Assembly (NCBI GenBank): GCA_017550685.1
Contig: JAFZOJ010000001.1
Location: 107,521-171,520 of the forward strand
From: Treponema sp.
GTDB lineage: Bacteria > Spirochaetota > Spirochaetia > Treponematales > Treponemataceae
Length of the DNA stretch: 64,000 nt
Direction of reading: 5' to 3'
Below, in pieces: positions 8,636-16,469 of the stretch. Numbering within the stretch: the stretch's first letter is position 1; each line of letters opens with the position of its first letter. The notes below the pieces were generated by a model. That model made no database searches, was not told the DNA's origin, and saw nothing but the letters and a program-made list of their open reading frames with translations. A program made the position numbers and the translations under genes.

Positions 8636-8783
8636 AAAAATAACTCCCGGTCGCCTTACGGATTTGCAAAACCGCAAGCTAGCTTGCTACATGCTGGCGT
8701 GCCTTGTAATTATATACATGGCCGCTCATGCGGCCGCACGCCAGAATGTTTTTGAAATCCGTAATTCGCCCTCCGTTATTTTT
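8636..8783 (+). ncRNA. Structured element, copy 1 (candidate novel ncRNA or mobile hairpin element)
   Basis: A 148-bp imperfect palindrome with internal branches. The outer stem is AAAAATAAC (8636-8644) with GTTATTTTT (8775-8783). Then comes the left loop TCCCGGTC (8645-8652) and the stem TTACGGATTT/AAATCCGTAA. The junction CAAAA can pair with TTTTG. The side hairpin is the palindrome GCAAGCTAGCTTGC (8674-8687). The long arm is ACAT-G-CTGGCGTGC (8689-8702) with GCACGCCAG-A-ATGT (8736-8749), enclosing a 17-nt one-sided bulge and a GGCCGC-TCAT-GCGGCC tip. The copy at 21890 has the same parts in the same order on the other strand. The strand given is the orientation in which the side hairpin precedes the long arm; whether it is transcribed is unknown. 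Confidence 0.6.
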
Positions 8784-8843
8784 CCAATGCTTTGTTATAA
8801 TTATATGCGTCATCCTATTCTATCACAAAAACAGGGAGAATGG

Positions 8844-8849
8844 TATAAT
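8844..8849 (+). promoter_or_regulatory. -10 box of a probable leaderless mRNA (RsuA-type gene)
   Basis: A perfect TATAAT ends 6 nt before the ATG at 8856, so the expected transcription start is at or next to the start codon. No Shine-Dalgarno is properly spaced, and the -35 is weak. Confidence 0.55.
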
Positions 8850-8855
8850 AAAAAT

Positions 8856-9593
8856 ATGGAACGAATAGATAAATTACTTGCACATGAAGGGTTTGGTTCA
8901 CGAAAGGAAATACGAAAGATTCTGCATAAGTGCGAAGTGCTTTTGAACGGTACACGGGTTACAGATCCGGGAACTCAGTTTGATGTAGACAAAGATACTC
9001 TTACCATTGACGGTGAGCCGATAGACTTTCACAAAAACATTTATCTTATGATGAACAAGCCTCAGGATGCTGTGTGTTCTACAAAAGAAGGCCAGAAGCA
9101 GACTGTATATGACCTTTTAGATGACAGTTACCGTACTCCATATTTTATAGAAAAGCTTCATATAATCGGAAGGCTGGACATAGATACAGAAGGACTTTTA
9201 CTTTTTACGACAGACGGCGAGCTTACACACAGGCTCATCTCTCCAAAAACGCATATCAGCAAAACCTATTACTGCGAGCTTGAACAAGAAGAAACTACAG
9301 AGTACCAGCAGGAAATTACCCGCCGGTTTGAACAGGGAATTGATATAGAAGCAGAGCACAACGAAGCCGCCTTTACCGCCCAGCCCGCTTTTATTGAATG
9401 GCAGGCTCCCGACAAAGCGCTCCTGACAATCTACGAAGGCAAATACCATCAGGTAAAAAGAATGTTTGCAGCAGTGGGAAATAAAATTGCATTTCTTAAA
9501 CGCGTTAGTATTGGAGAACTTAAACTGGACCCGGAGCTTGGGCTTGGAGAGTACCGGATTCTTACGGAAGAAGAAATAGAATTGCTTCATTAA
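8856..9593 (+). CDS. rRNA pseudouridine synthase, RsuA/RluB family
   Basis: The enzyme converts a uridine in rRNA to pseudouridine. The 245-residue product has an N-terminal S4 RNA-binding domain (residues 1-60, MERIDKLLAHEGFGSRKEIR) followed by the catalytic domain with the RsuA-type motif GRLDIDTEGLLLFTTDG, whose Asp is the nucleophile, and the late KYHQVKRMFAAVG motif. The frame is open upstream to 8664, but that stretch lies inside the structured element, so I use the ATG at 8856. Length and the LMMNKP segment fit the RsuA branch (16S U516), but RluB/E/F cannot be excluded. Confidence 0.88.
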   Translation: MERIDKLLAHEGFGSRKEIRKILHKCEVLLNGTRVTDPGTQFDVDKDTLTIDGEPIDFHKNIYLMMNKPQDAVCSTKEGQKQTVYDLLDDSYRTPYFIEKLHIIGRLDIDTEGLLLFTTDGELTHRLISPKTHISKTYYCELEQEETTEYQQEITRRFEQGIDIEAEHNEAAFTAQPAFIEWQAPDKALLTIYEGKYHQVKRMFAAVGNKIAFLKRVSIGELKLDPELGLGEYRILTEEEIELLH

Positions 9594-9594
9594 G

Positions 9595-9688
9595 GGTGCT
9601 TCGAGAGCCTCAGCAACCCCATTTGGTTCAACAACCTTAAAGCCACTACAGTAGTATGTGGGGTCCCTGAGGCTCTCGAAGGGCCCCC
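9595..9688. repeat. Inverted pair of dispersed palindromic repeats
   Basis: GGTGCTTCGAGAGCCTCAGC (from 9595) and its near complement CCCTGAGGCTCTCGAAGGGC (around 9665-9684) face each other across a spacer of about 40 nt. They sit between the convergent RsuA-type gene and fhs and may act as a bidirectional terminator, although there is no T-run. Confidence 0.75.
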
Positions 9689-9696
9689 ACGAATGT

Positions 9697-11373
9697 CTAG
9701 AACAATCCGCTGATCACCCCATTATCATCAACATCAATATCAAGTGCGGCAGGAGCTTTTGGCAAACCTGGCATAGTCATGATGTCGCCGGCAAGGGCTA
9801 CTACAAAGCCTGCGCCTGCATAAAGCTGTACATCGCGAACAGGGAAAGTAAAGCCGCGTGGAGCACCAATAAGCTTTGGATCATGCGAAATGGAATTCTG
9901 TGTCTTGGCAATACAGACAGGAAGCTTTCCATAACCAGCTTCTTCAAAGCCCTTGAGCTTTTTGAGTGCGGCACTGTCAAACTCTACGCTGTCGGCACGG
10001 TAAATCTCTGTTGCAATCTTGCGGATTTTATCTGCCAGAGGCAAATCCAGTTCGTACAAAGGATGATAATTTGCTTTACCACTGTCGGCAATTGCAGAAA
10101 CCTCGCGTGCAAGGTCGGCGGCACCATCTCCACCCTTACCCCAGCCTTCGCTAAGGACAGCTTTTGTTCCAAGCTTTTCGCAAAGATTTTGCAGCAAGGC
10201 AATTTCTTCATCTGTATCTGTAATGAACTTGTTTACGGCAACAACAGCAGGAAGCCCAAACTTTGCAATATTTTCAATATGTGTCTTTAAGTTTTCAAAG
10301 CCTTTTTCCAAAGCAGCGCAATCAGGCTTAGACAAATCTGCCTTAGCAACTCCGCCATGCATCTTGAGCGCACGGATTGTAGCAACAATTACAACCGCAC
10401 TTGGCTTAAGTCCGGCAGCACGGCATTTAATATCAAGGAACTTTTCTGCACCCAAGTCTGCGGCAAAACCTGCTTCGGTTACAACATAGTCACCGCTGGC
10501 AAGAGCACACAAGGTTGCGTTTACACTGTTACAGCCGTGAGCAATATTTGCAAAAGGTCCACCGTGAACAAAGGCAGGATTCTTTTCAAGAGTCTGAACA
10601 AGGTTAGGTTTGATTACATCTTTGAGCAGAGCGGCAACAGCACCGGTACACTTGAGCGCACCGAATGTTACGTTCTCTTTGTTATAATTCTGACCAATTA
10701 CAATGCGGTCAATGCGTTCCTTAAGCTCACTGATTGTACGGCTCAAACAAACAATTGCCATAATTTCTGAGGCAACTGCAATTGTAAAATGATCTTCACG
10801 AGGAACACCCTGGAGACGTCCGCCAAGACCAATGATAATATTACGCATTGCACGGTCATTCAAATCTACACAGCGTTTCCAAGAAATTGTACGAGGATCC
10901 AGTCCAAGTTCATTTCCCTGCTGGATATGGTTATCTATTAAAGCCGCAATCAAGTTGTTTGCAATACTGATTGCATGAATATCACCTGTAAAATGAAGGT
11001 TGATGTCTTCCATAGGAACAATCTGTGCATAACCACCGCCACAGGCACCACCCTTTACACCAAAGCAAGGTCCAAGGCTTGGTTCGCGCAGAGCAACAAC
11101 GGTCTTTTTACCAATGCGGTTGAGTCCGTCGGCAAGACCAATAGAAACTGTAGATTTACCTTCGCCCGCAGGAGTTGGAGTAACGGCTGTAACAAGAATC
11201 AATTTTCCTGGAGCCTTGGCAGCCTTTTCCTGCAGAACACGCAACTCTTCAAAAGTAAGCTTTGCCTTGTAAGGTCCGTAAAGCTCAAGCTTGTCGGCAG
11301 GAATATCAATTTTTGCGGCAACCTCAGTTACCGGTACCATCACGTTTTTCTGTGCAATTTCTATATCTGTCAT
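9697..11373 (-). CDS. fhs: Formate-tetrahydrofolate ligase
   Basis: Formyl-THF synthetase joins formate to tetrahydrofolate with ATP, giving the one-carbon units used for purines and formyl-Met-tRNA. The 558-residue length matches the family. Visible motifs: the ATP-binding TPTPAGEGKSTVSIGL, the Gly/Cys-rich GVKGGACGGGYAQIVPM, and LHFTGDIHAISIANN. The start has an AGGAGG Shine-Dalgarno. In anaerobes the enzyme also serves acetogenic pathways; nothing here indicates a Wood-Ljungdahl cluster. fmt and folD elsewhere in the window use or make related folates. Confidence 0.95.
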   Translation of the reverse strand: MTDIEIAQKNVMVPVTEVAAKIDIPADKLELYGPYKAKLTFEELRVLQEKAAKAPGKLILVTAVTPTPAGEGKSTVSIGLADGLNRIGKKTVVALREPSLGPCFGVKGGACGGGYAQIVPMEDINLHFTGDIHAISIANNLIAALIDNHIQQGNELGLDPRTISWKRCVDLNDRAMRNIIIGLGGRLQGVPREDHFTIAVASEIMAIVCLSRTISELKERIDRIVIGQNYNKENVTFGALKCTGAVAALLKDVIKPNLVQTLEKNPAFVHGGPFANIAHGCNSVNATLCALASGDYVVTEAGFAADLGAEKFLDIKCRAAGLKPSAVVIVATIRALKMHGGVAKADLSKPDCAALEKGFENLKTHIENIAKFGLPAVVAVNKFITDTDEEIALLQNLCEKLGTKAVLSEGWGKGGDGAADLAREVSAIADSGKANYHPLYELDLPLADKIRKIATEIYRADSVEFDSAALKKLKGFEEAGYGKLPVCIAKTQNSISHDPKLIGAPRGFTFPVRDVQLYAGAGFVVALAGDIMTMPGLPKAPAALDIDVDDNGVISGLF

Positions 11374-11383
11374 TCTGGACCTC

Positions 11384-12709
11384 CTATACTCTTCCCTCTA
11401 ATCTATTCTTCAAATCTTTAATTTCTTCAGACAACTCAACTGTCTTGTTATTCTGTCTTACAACTCTCTGAGCCAGCAGCTTGGAAAGGAATATACCATA
11501 GTGAGGATTCTTGCGGATCAGATTAAGGAATGAAACCTTTGGAATGCGGATAAGCTTTCCTTCGCCTGCAGACAAAATTGTAGCAGAACGGCGGTCGTTG
11601 AGCAAAAATGCCATTTCGCCGATGAACATATCATCCGGAGTCAAAACAGAAACAAGTTTGCCGTCTGTGTAAACACCATAGCGTCCGCTTACAATAAAGT
11701 ACAGGTCGTTAGAAGGATCATCCTGCTTGCAGACAATTTCGTGTCTCTTATACTGAACGGTTGCAAAAGGAACCATAATTCCAGGAACGCTGTTTGCAAC
11801 ATCATGAACATTATTAATTTCAAAAGAAACTGCATTTCCCTTGTCGTTGTAATGAAGCGCAGTTACAAGGCCACGCGACAGACTGATTCCACGTCCATGT
11901 TCAAGTTCAAAATCAGGAACATCGCCGGCAACCATTCTTGCACGCCAGTTAAAGCCGTCGCCTTCATCTTCGATTGAAAAATGCGATTTATCCTTGCCGA
12001 TAAAATAGGCAATCTTAATTTTCTTATCTTTGTTTTCCGGAAGATTTCGTTTTTCGTTAATCAAATCCAGAACATTTTTACCGCTTCTCATCCAGGCAGT
12101 TTTTTCATCATAAGAAATCTTGCAGTTACCATGCTCAAGGGCATTAGTCAAAAGCTCCATGAGTGCAGTCTGCAGGGCATAGCGGCCTTCATCATCAATA
12201 CGGTTTGAACAGTAAAGATAATTAACCAGAAAGCTTGTATAAAGCCTGATATCAAGAGGGTCGTTATCGCAGATAAAAGTTCCTTTTTCCTGTCCACCCA
12301 TTCTATCCTGAATACCACGGTTAAAAAGAAACTTTTGGTTACCCTGTAAAATACGAAGCAGACGTTCAAAATTTTCCTTAAAAGTATAAAGAGTAAGAAC
12401 AATGATGATGTTAGGGTCTTTTTTATCTTCAATTTCCTGCATCATGGCAGGATTTGGAACTACAGCGATAATACCGCCGTTATGAAGCCAAGGGTCTGCA
12501 TGAATAGCCGCAAGAATACGGTTTGAATCCATATCCTTTGACGTATAATCAATAACCTTAATTTCCGGAAGTTCGTAATCAATAAGGCTCAATGCCTCAT
12601 CAGTATCCGGACAAAAAATGGGATCAAAATTTTCGGAAAATTTTCTAGCCGCACTTTTTACAATTGAAATAACTTCTTTATTTGTCGAAGCAACAAGAAT
12701 TTTTTTCAT
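11384..12709 (-). CDS. Receiver-like / HATPase / cyclic-nucleotide-binding signalling protein
   Basis: I start at 12709 (AGGAG Shine-Dalgarno; an upstream start would run into tRNA-Arg), giving 441 residues. Residues 1-120 resemble a response-regulator receiver (KKILVASTNKEVISIV, then IKVIDYTSKD with the possible acceptor Asp). Residues about 160-300 form a GHKL ATPase like SpoIIAB/RsbW anti-sigma kinases: N-box MELLTNALEHGN, G1-box IEDEGDGF, then HGRGISLSRGLV. Residues about 315-420 form a cyclic-nucleotide-binding barrel with the phosphate cassette GEMAFLLNDRRSATI, whose Arg is kept. So it may bind cNMP and control a partner by a serine-kinase-like ATPase. No partner is next to it. It lies 10 nt from fhs. 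Confidence 0.78.
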   Translation of the reverse strand: MKKILVASTNKEVISIVKSAARKFSENFDPIFCPDTDEALSLIDYELPEIKVIDYTSKDMDSNRILAAIHADPWLHNGGIIAVVPNPAMMQEIEDKKDPNIIIVLTLYTFKENFERLLRILQGNQKFLFNRGIQDRMGGQEKGTFICDNDPLDIRLYTSFLVNYLYCSNRIDDEGRYALQTALMELLTNALEHGNCKISYDEKTAWMRSGKNVLDLINEKRNLPENKDKKIKIAYFIGKDKSHFSIEDEGDGFNWRARMVAGDVPDFELEHGRGISLSRGLVTALHYNDKGNAVSFEINNVHDVANSVPGIMVPFATVQYKRHEIVCKQDDPSNDLYFIVSGRYGVYTDGKLVSVLTPDDMFIGEMAFLLNDRRSATILSAGEGKLIRIPKVSFLNLIRKNPHYGIFLSKLLAQRVVRQNNKTVELSEEIKDLKNRLEGRV

Positions 12710-12735
12710 AAGACTTTCTCCTATGATTTTTAATA

Positions 12736-12809
12736 TGATTCCGATGCGACTCGAACGCACTACCTGTTGCTTAGGAGGCAACCGCTCTATCCAGATGAGC
12801 TACGGAACC
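12736..12809 (-). tRNA. tRNA-Arg (anticodon CCU)
   Basis: On the minus strand the 74-nt sequence starts GGTTCCG and folds as a cloverleaf. The acceptor arm pairs with CGGAATC (one G-T). The D arm is GCTC...GAGC, the anticodon stem GTTGC/GCAAC encloses CTCCTAA (anticodon CCT), and the T arm carries GTTCGAGT. The discriminator is A, and CCA is not encoded. It reads AGG codons. Confidence 0.93.
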
Positions 12810-12837
12810 GAAATATTTTTGCGCTTTCCGCTGCGCT

Positions 12838-13665
12838 CTAGCACCTGTACCAGACACCCGGTTTTGCAAGCTTTTTAAAACCATCTTCTTCCGGGTTGAT
12901 TTTTTCTGCCATGCCGTTGTAGTGGCAAAGATACATCATACGCCTTATATCGTCTGGAAGAGTTTTAAGCTGTGCATAAGATGCGTGAACTCCCTCTCCA
13001 TAACCAGGAATATCGCAATCATGAAAAATAACCTTAACAGGATAATTACTTACAAGATAATTAATCTGTTCCGGATTAAACTGAGTATCACTAGGGAACA
13101 AAACTCTGTCATCAATCAAAAGACCATACGAAATCTGGAAAACAGAAGGATCGTTGCTTGTAACATGCTTTGTACGGAAGAGTTTGATATTTATACTGCC
13201 GACATTTGTTTCGTACATTTCAAAAGGAAAGTCAAGAATCTGCTCAGGCTTAATCTGAACAAAATAATCTTCCAGATTGTGCGCACCTTCTTCGCTTACC
13301 TTAAGACCACCTTTGAGAGATTCTTCCCACAAAAGGTTTTTAAATTCGTCTGTTATGACAAGGTTGCATTTCTGCTTTTTTACATAACGTCCTACAAGGG
13401 CAAGCTCTTCCACACCGCCGATATGATCTGCATGTGGATGAGTAAGCAGGACATTATCAATTTTAGAAAGCTGAAGCCCGTAATTCTTTTCGAGAGCAAA
13501 AGGACAGAGTGTTCCACAATCTACAAGAATATGATCATTGCCTTTTACAATGAGAACATTAGTCTGAAAATATCTTTTTGAAAAAGCACTGCCGGTTCCC
13601 ACAAAAAACAACGAAAGTCGTCCCTCATTTGTCAGCTCCAAAGCAGAATTCGCATCAAAACTCAT
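12838..13665 (-). CDS. MBL-fold metallo-hydrolase
   Basis: The 275-residue protein has the metallo-beta-lactamase/RNase Z fold: FVGTGSAFSKRYFQTNVLI, VDCGT, the metal motif THPHADHIGG, a late Asp in LFPSDTQ and a CHYNG near the end. Family members hydrolyse phosphodiesters, thioesters or lactams. The GTGSAFSKR start recalls RNase Z and class II cyclic-nucleotide phosphodiesterases. Because the next gene downstream (beyond tRNA-Arg) encodes a cyclic-nucleotide-binding protein, cNMP hydrolysis is a tempting but unproven guess. A perfect TATAAT on the minus strand (13678-13673) ends 7 nt before the ATG, with no Shine-Dalgarno, so the mRNA may be leaderless. Confidence 0.8.
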   Translation of the reverse strand: MSFDANSALELTNEGRLSLFFVGTGSAFSKRYFQTNVLIVKGNDHILVDCGTLCPFALEKNYGLQLSKIDNVLLTHPHADHIGGVEELALVGRYVKKQKCNLVITDEFKNLLWEESLKGGLKVSEEGAHNLEDYFVQIKPEQILDFPFEMYETNVGSINIKLFRTKHVTSNDPSVFQISYGLLIDDRVLFPSDTQFNPEQINYLVSNYPVKVIFHDCDIPGYGEGVHASYAQLKTLPDDIRRMMYLCHYNGMAEKINPEEDGFKKLAKPGVWYRC

Positions 13666-13672
13666 TTTTATA

Positions 13673-13678
13673 ATTATA
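13673..13678 (-). promoter_or_regulatory. -10 box of a probable leaderless mRNA (MBL-fold gene)
   Basis: TATAAT on the minus strand, 7 nt before the start codon at 13665. No Shine-Dalgarno lies between them. A poor -35 (TTGATG) is 20 nt upstream. Confidence 0.5.
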
Positions 13679-13720
13679 CCACACTTTTTTTAATGTGTCA
13701 TCAATTTACAGGAACACAAA

Positions 13721-15298
13721 CTACAGTGTAGCCAGAGTCTTTTCAATTCTTGCAAGCGAACGTTCTTTTCCAAGTACAACAATGGAACCAATGAGCGGAG
13801 GGCTTACTCGGCTTCCTGTTACAGCCATACGGATTGGCATCATAAAGTCACCAAGCTTAACACCAAGCTCTTCTGCCTTTGCCTTTGCCCATTCTTCTGC
13901 AGCTTCGTGATCAAGCTCAAAGCACTTGCCTACAAATTCCTTTGAAGCTTCAAGAACTTCCTTTGTCTTGGCGGCGTCAATGCGCTTTGGAATAATCTGA
14001 TCTGCAGGAGGCACAGCAGGTTCTGTAAACATAAAATGAACCATTTCTGCAGCTTCGGTAAGGAACTTAAGGCGTTCCTGAATGAGTGGCATAAGACCAA
14101 GCAATGTTTTTTCAACATCTTCGCTTGTCATATTCATGCTCTTGTCTACGCAGTATGGTTTTCCATCGTCACCCATTGCAACACCGCTGAACTCTGGTCC
14201 AACATTTGGCTTTGGCTGTGGGTTTTCCGGATTTATTTCGAGCAGGGCGTCGCCGGTTCCTGTAATAAACGGCAAAGTCCACTTGTAAAGCTCTTCTGTA
14301 CTAAGCTGGCGGATATAGTTTCCGTTGTAGTATTCAAGCTTTTTGTAGTCAAATACAGCAGGTGCCTTGTTCAGGTGTTCAAGCTTAAAGCGTGCAGCAA
14401 GCTCTTCGAGGGTGTAGAATTCTTTTCCTTCTTCGTAAGAACAACCAAGCATAGCTACATAGTTTACGATTGCCTGTGGAAGATAACCGCGGGCACGGAA
14501 CTCGTTCAAGCTGGTTGAACCGTGACGCTTAGAAAGCTTCTTTCCGTCAGAACCATTTACCATTGGAAGGTGACAGAACTCCGGATGCTCCCAGCCGAAT
14601 GCACGGTACATCTGAACGTGAAGCGGAGTACTAGGAATCCATTCCTGAGCACGCATAACGTGGCTTATTTTCATAAAGTGGTCATCAACAATATTTGCAA
14701 GGTGATAGGTTGGAAATCCGTCTGATTTGAGCAAAACAGGATCCGGAGAAATGTCTTCGTTTTTCCAAACAATGTCGCCAAGCAGGTGGTCGCTGAACTT
14801 TGTTTCGCCATCCATCGGAACCTTAAGACGGATTACATATGGCTTACCGGCATCAAGATTTGCCTTTACTTCTTCCGGAGTTAAGTGACGGCAGTTGCGG
14901 TCATAACCAGGAGCCATTTTATTTTCAGTCTGAATACGGCGGATTCGGTCAAGACGCTCTGCATCACAGAAGCAGTAGTAAGCCTCACCCTTTTCTATGA
15001 GTTCATAAGCATATTTTTTATAAAGCTCAAAGCGTTCACTCTGAACATAAGGTCCGTATTCACCACCCTTGGCACCGCCTTCATCCCATTCAATTCCAAG
15101 CCAGTCCATTGTATCATAAAGGTTCTGAACATATTTTTCGTCATAACGAGTGCGGTCTGTATCTTCCAGACGCAGAATAAATTTTCCATTCTGAGAACGT
15201 GCAAAAAGATAATTAAAAAGCGCAGTGCGAACACCACCAATGTGCTGCATTCCAGTCGGAGATGGAGCATAACGTACACGAACTTCTTTGTCTGCCAT
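13721..15298 (-). CDS. gltX: Glutamyl-tRNA synthetase
   Basis: This enzyme charges tRNA-Glu in the cytoplasm. The 525-residue class I synthetase shows the HIGH-like motif APSPTGMQHIGGVRTALFNY, the glutamate-binding LEDTDRTR, and the KMSKS-like motif KKLSKRHGS. The length is somewhat above the usual 470-500, the extra part being around residues 340-390 (INPENPQPKPNVGPEF and following). An AGAGG Shine-Dalgarno precedes the start. It is downstream of the Phd-VapC pair on the same strand, but two TATAAT-like boxes just upstream (around 15320-15355) suggest its own promoter. Whether it is the discriminating or non-discriminating form cannot be told here. Confidence 0.95.
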   Translation of the reverse strand: MADKEVRVRYAPSPTGMQHIGGVRTALFNYLFARSQNGKFILRLEDTDRTRYDEKYVQNLYDTMDWLGIEWDEGGAKGGEYGPYVQSERFELYKKYAYELIEKGEAYYCFCDAERLDRIRRIQTENKMAPGYDRNCRHLTPEEVKANLDAGKPYVIRLKVPMDGETKFSDHLLGDIVWKNEDISPDPVLLKSDGFPTYHLANIVDDHFMKISHVMRAQEWIPSTPLHVQMYRAFGWEHPEFCHLPMVNGSDGKKLSKRHGSTSLNEFRARGYLPQAIVNYVAMLGCSYEEGKEFYTLEELAARFKLEHLNKAPAVFDYKKLEYYNGNYIRQLSTEELYKWTLPFITGTGDALLEINPENPQPKPNVGPEFSGVAMGDDGKPYCVDKSMNMTSEDVEKTLLGLMPLIQERLKFLTEAAEMVHFMFTEPAVPPADQIIPKRIDAAKTKEVLEASKEFVGKCFELDHEAAEEWAKAKAEELGVKLGDFMMPIRMAVTGSRVSPPLIGSIVVLGKERSLARIEKTLATL

Positions 15299-15344
15299 AA
15301 AAAACCTCTGTAAAAATGATTATATATAGAAAATAATGATAGAA

Positions 15345-15821
15345 TTATAATGATTTTAGAGGTTGGGGGCAATGGGCAAACCAATTTTCTACCTTCAGAT
15401 CACTCACTTCCTGAATTGCTTCAAAATGCTTTGTGTTGCGGGTGACTAGGACCATGTGATTTGCAAGGGCTATGGAGGCGATGAGGCTGTCGGCAAATGG
15501 AGCGGGCTTGCCAAGTTTTTCGGTTTTGGCACGAATGTCTGCGTGAATTTCGGCTGATTTTTTTGTGTATGTTATTACCCTAAAGTTTTCCATTACATCA
15601 TCAACAAGAAATTTTTCAAGGTATTTTTTATTCATGCCTTCGGGCATTTTGTACATACCATACAACAATTCCTGCCATGAGCTTGAGGCTATTGCACAAT
15701 CGGAGGAATGCTCGGCCAGTTTTTTTATTACATTAAAATCAGGCAAAGGTTTAATTATTTCAGAAACCATATTCGAATCGAGCAGATAATGTGGCTCTTC
15801 AATATTAAAATTATTTTCCAT
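15345..15821 (-). CDS. PIN-domain toxin, VapC-like
   Basis: PIN toxins are metal-dependent RNases that block translation. The 158-residue protein shows the four acidic positions: Asp in YLLDSNMVSE, Glu in SWQELLYG, Asp in PAPFADSLIA, and the TRNTKHF end motif. I use the ATG at 15821, which overlaps the antitoxin stop as TGATG; a TTG one codon upstream is the alternative. Coupled order antitoxin-toxin is typical of vapBC/phd-pin operons. The target RNA is unknown. With the small peptide gene at 16328 it forms a compact toxin-rich island between gltX and dgt. Confidence 0.88.
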   Translation of the reverse strand: MENNFNIEEPHYLLDSNMVSEIIKPLPDFNVIKKLAEHSSDCAIASSSWQELLYGMYKMPEGMNKKYLEKFLVDDVMENFRVITYTKKSAEIHADIRAKTEKLGKPAPFADSLIASIALANHMVLVTRNTKHFEAIQEVSDLKVENWFAHCPQPLKSL

Positions 15822-16138
15822 CAATCGTCAAACACTCCTTTATAAATATCTTCTTCCCAACTTGTACCCGAGGTTGATTCATCTCTATTATTAAAAATCC
15901 TGTCAATTTCTTCGTCAGTAAGAGAGTCATCAACCTTTTTGCGGAATTCGGCAGCAGCTTCTAAGATGGTTCGTTTTGGCTTGGCCAGCAAAAGCTTGTT
16001 GTACTCATCAATGGAAAGAATAACCCCCACAGTCTTGTTTCTGCGCGAAATAAAAACGGGTCCTTCAGTTTCTGCCTGATGCATAAAAAATGGAAGTTTG
16101 TTTTTGGCTTCAAACATTGGAATTGCGGTTGTGTTCAT
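15821..16138 (-). CDS. Antitoxin, Phd/YefM family
   Basis: This 105-residue protein has the Phd/YefM N-terminal DNA-binding fold (IPMFEAKNKLPFFMHQAE, then GPVFISRRNKTVGVILSIDE, then YNKLL) and an acidic C-terminal tail (TSWEEDIYKGVFDD) that should wrap the toxin. The start has an AGGAGG Shine-Dalgarno. It should neutralise the PIN toxin encoded directly downstream and repress the shared promoter; a paired ATAGCTATT motif in that promoter is a candidate operator. Confidence 0.88.
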   Translation of the reverse strand: MNTTAIPMFEAKNKLPFFMHQAETEGPVFISRRNKTVGVILSIDEYNKLLLAKPKRTILEAAAEFRKKVDDSLTDEEIDRIFNNRDESTSGTSWEEDIYKGVFDD

Positions 16139-16167
16139 AGTAACGCCTCCTGGAAAATGAATACGTT

Positions 16168-16209
16168 ATTGTAACTGAGATAGCTATTTTAATCAACCGT
16201 AATAGCTAT
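16168..16209 (-). promoter_or_regulatory. Promoter of the Phd-VapC operon with paired ATAGCTATT operator motif
   Basis: On the minus strand, -35 TTGATT (16196-16191), a 17-nt spacer and -10 TACAAT (16173-16168). Two inverted half-sites, ATAGCTATT (16180-16188) in the spacer and AATAGCTAT (16201-16209) just upstream, are 12 nt apart. They are a plausible autoregulatory operator for the Phd-type antitoxin. The outer half-site also abuts the -35 of the divergent small-ORF promoter. Confidence 0.6.
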
Positions 16210-16237
16210 TTACAACATTAAAGACAGCCTTTATACT
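16209..16237 (+). promoter_or_regulatory. Promoter of the small toxin-like ORF
   Basis: -35 TTTACA (16209-16214), a 17-nt spacer and -10 TATACT (16232-16237). The start of transcription near 16244 gives a leader of about 84 nt. In that leader, GCCTCC (16272-16277) can pair with GGAGGC (16317-16322), which holds the Shine-Dalgarno. Confidence 0.55.
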
Positions 16238-16327
16238 ATACATAATTGTAAATGCCTGATTCTGGCGGTATGCCTCCACCAAGCTCAATCGGTTAACACC
16301 GAAATAAGTTTTTGAGGAGGCTTGCGT

Positions 16328-16423
16328 ATGACTTGTGAAATAGTTATTGCTTTGGTGACTTGTGTCGCTACTGTAATATGCACAGTTATAGCAGTTCTCT
16401 CATATTTTAGAAATAAGAAATGA
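16328..16423 (+). CDS. 31-residue hydrophobic peptide, type I toxin-like
   Basis: A short ORF: MTCEIVIALVTCVATVIC, then a further hydrophobic part, ending in SYFRNKK. This is one membrane helix with a polar start and a basic tail, the usual form of type I toxin peptides (Fst/TxpA/Hol-Tox kinds), though no family can be assigned by eye. Support for a real gene: a GAGGAGG Shine-Dalgarno 5 nt upstream, a good promoter, a leader that can mask the ribosome site, and a strong terminator 10 nt downstream. An antisense RNA is not located; the terminator hairpin could serve both strands. It faces the Phd-VapC operon across a shared promoter region. The Cys content (three) is unusual for such toxins. 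Confidence 0.55.
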   Translation: MTCEIVIALVTCVATVICTVIAVLSYFRNKK

Positions 16424-16433
16424 GTGAATAAAT

Positions 16434-16469
16434 AAAGCCGCCATAGTCCCTTTACACTTTGGCGGCTTT
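16434..16469 (+). terminator. Rho-independent terminator of the small ORF
   Basis: AAAGCCGCC (16434-16442) pairs with GGCGGCTTT (16461-16469) around an 18-nt loop, giving A-runs on the left and T-runs on the right. It could terminate transcription from both strands. Confidence 0.75.

Noticed and set aside
8636..8783. Integron attC site
   Set aside because: Treponema denticola has an integron, and the outer arms TAAC/GTTA tempt this reading. But attC sites are single imperfect hairpins with RYYYAAC/GTTRRRY ends, there is no cassette array or integrase, and the other copies lack GTT ends.
8664..8855. N-terminal extension of the RsuA-type protein
   Set aside because: The open frame lies in the structured element; the S4 domain begins at the ATG at 8856, directly after a TATAAT box.
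9658..11471. Several long plus-strand ORFs opposite fhs
   Set aside because: They mirror the fhs codons and show no motif; fhs is complete on the minus strand.
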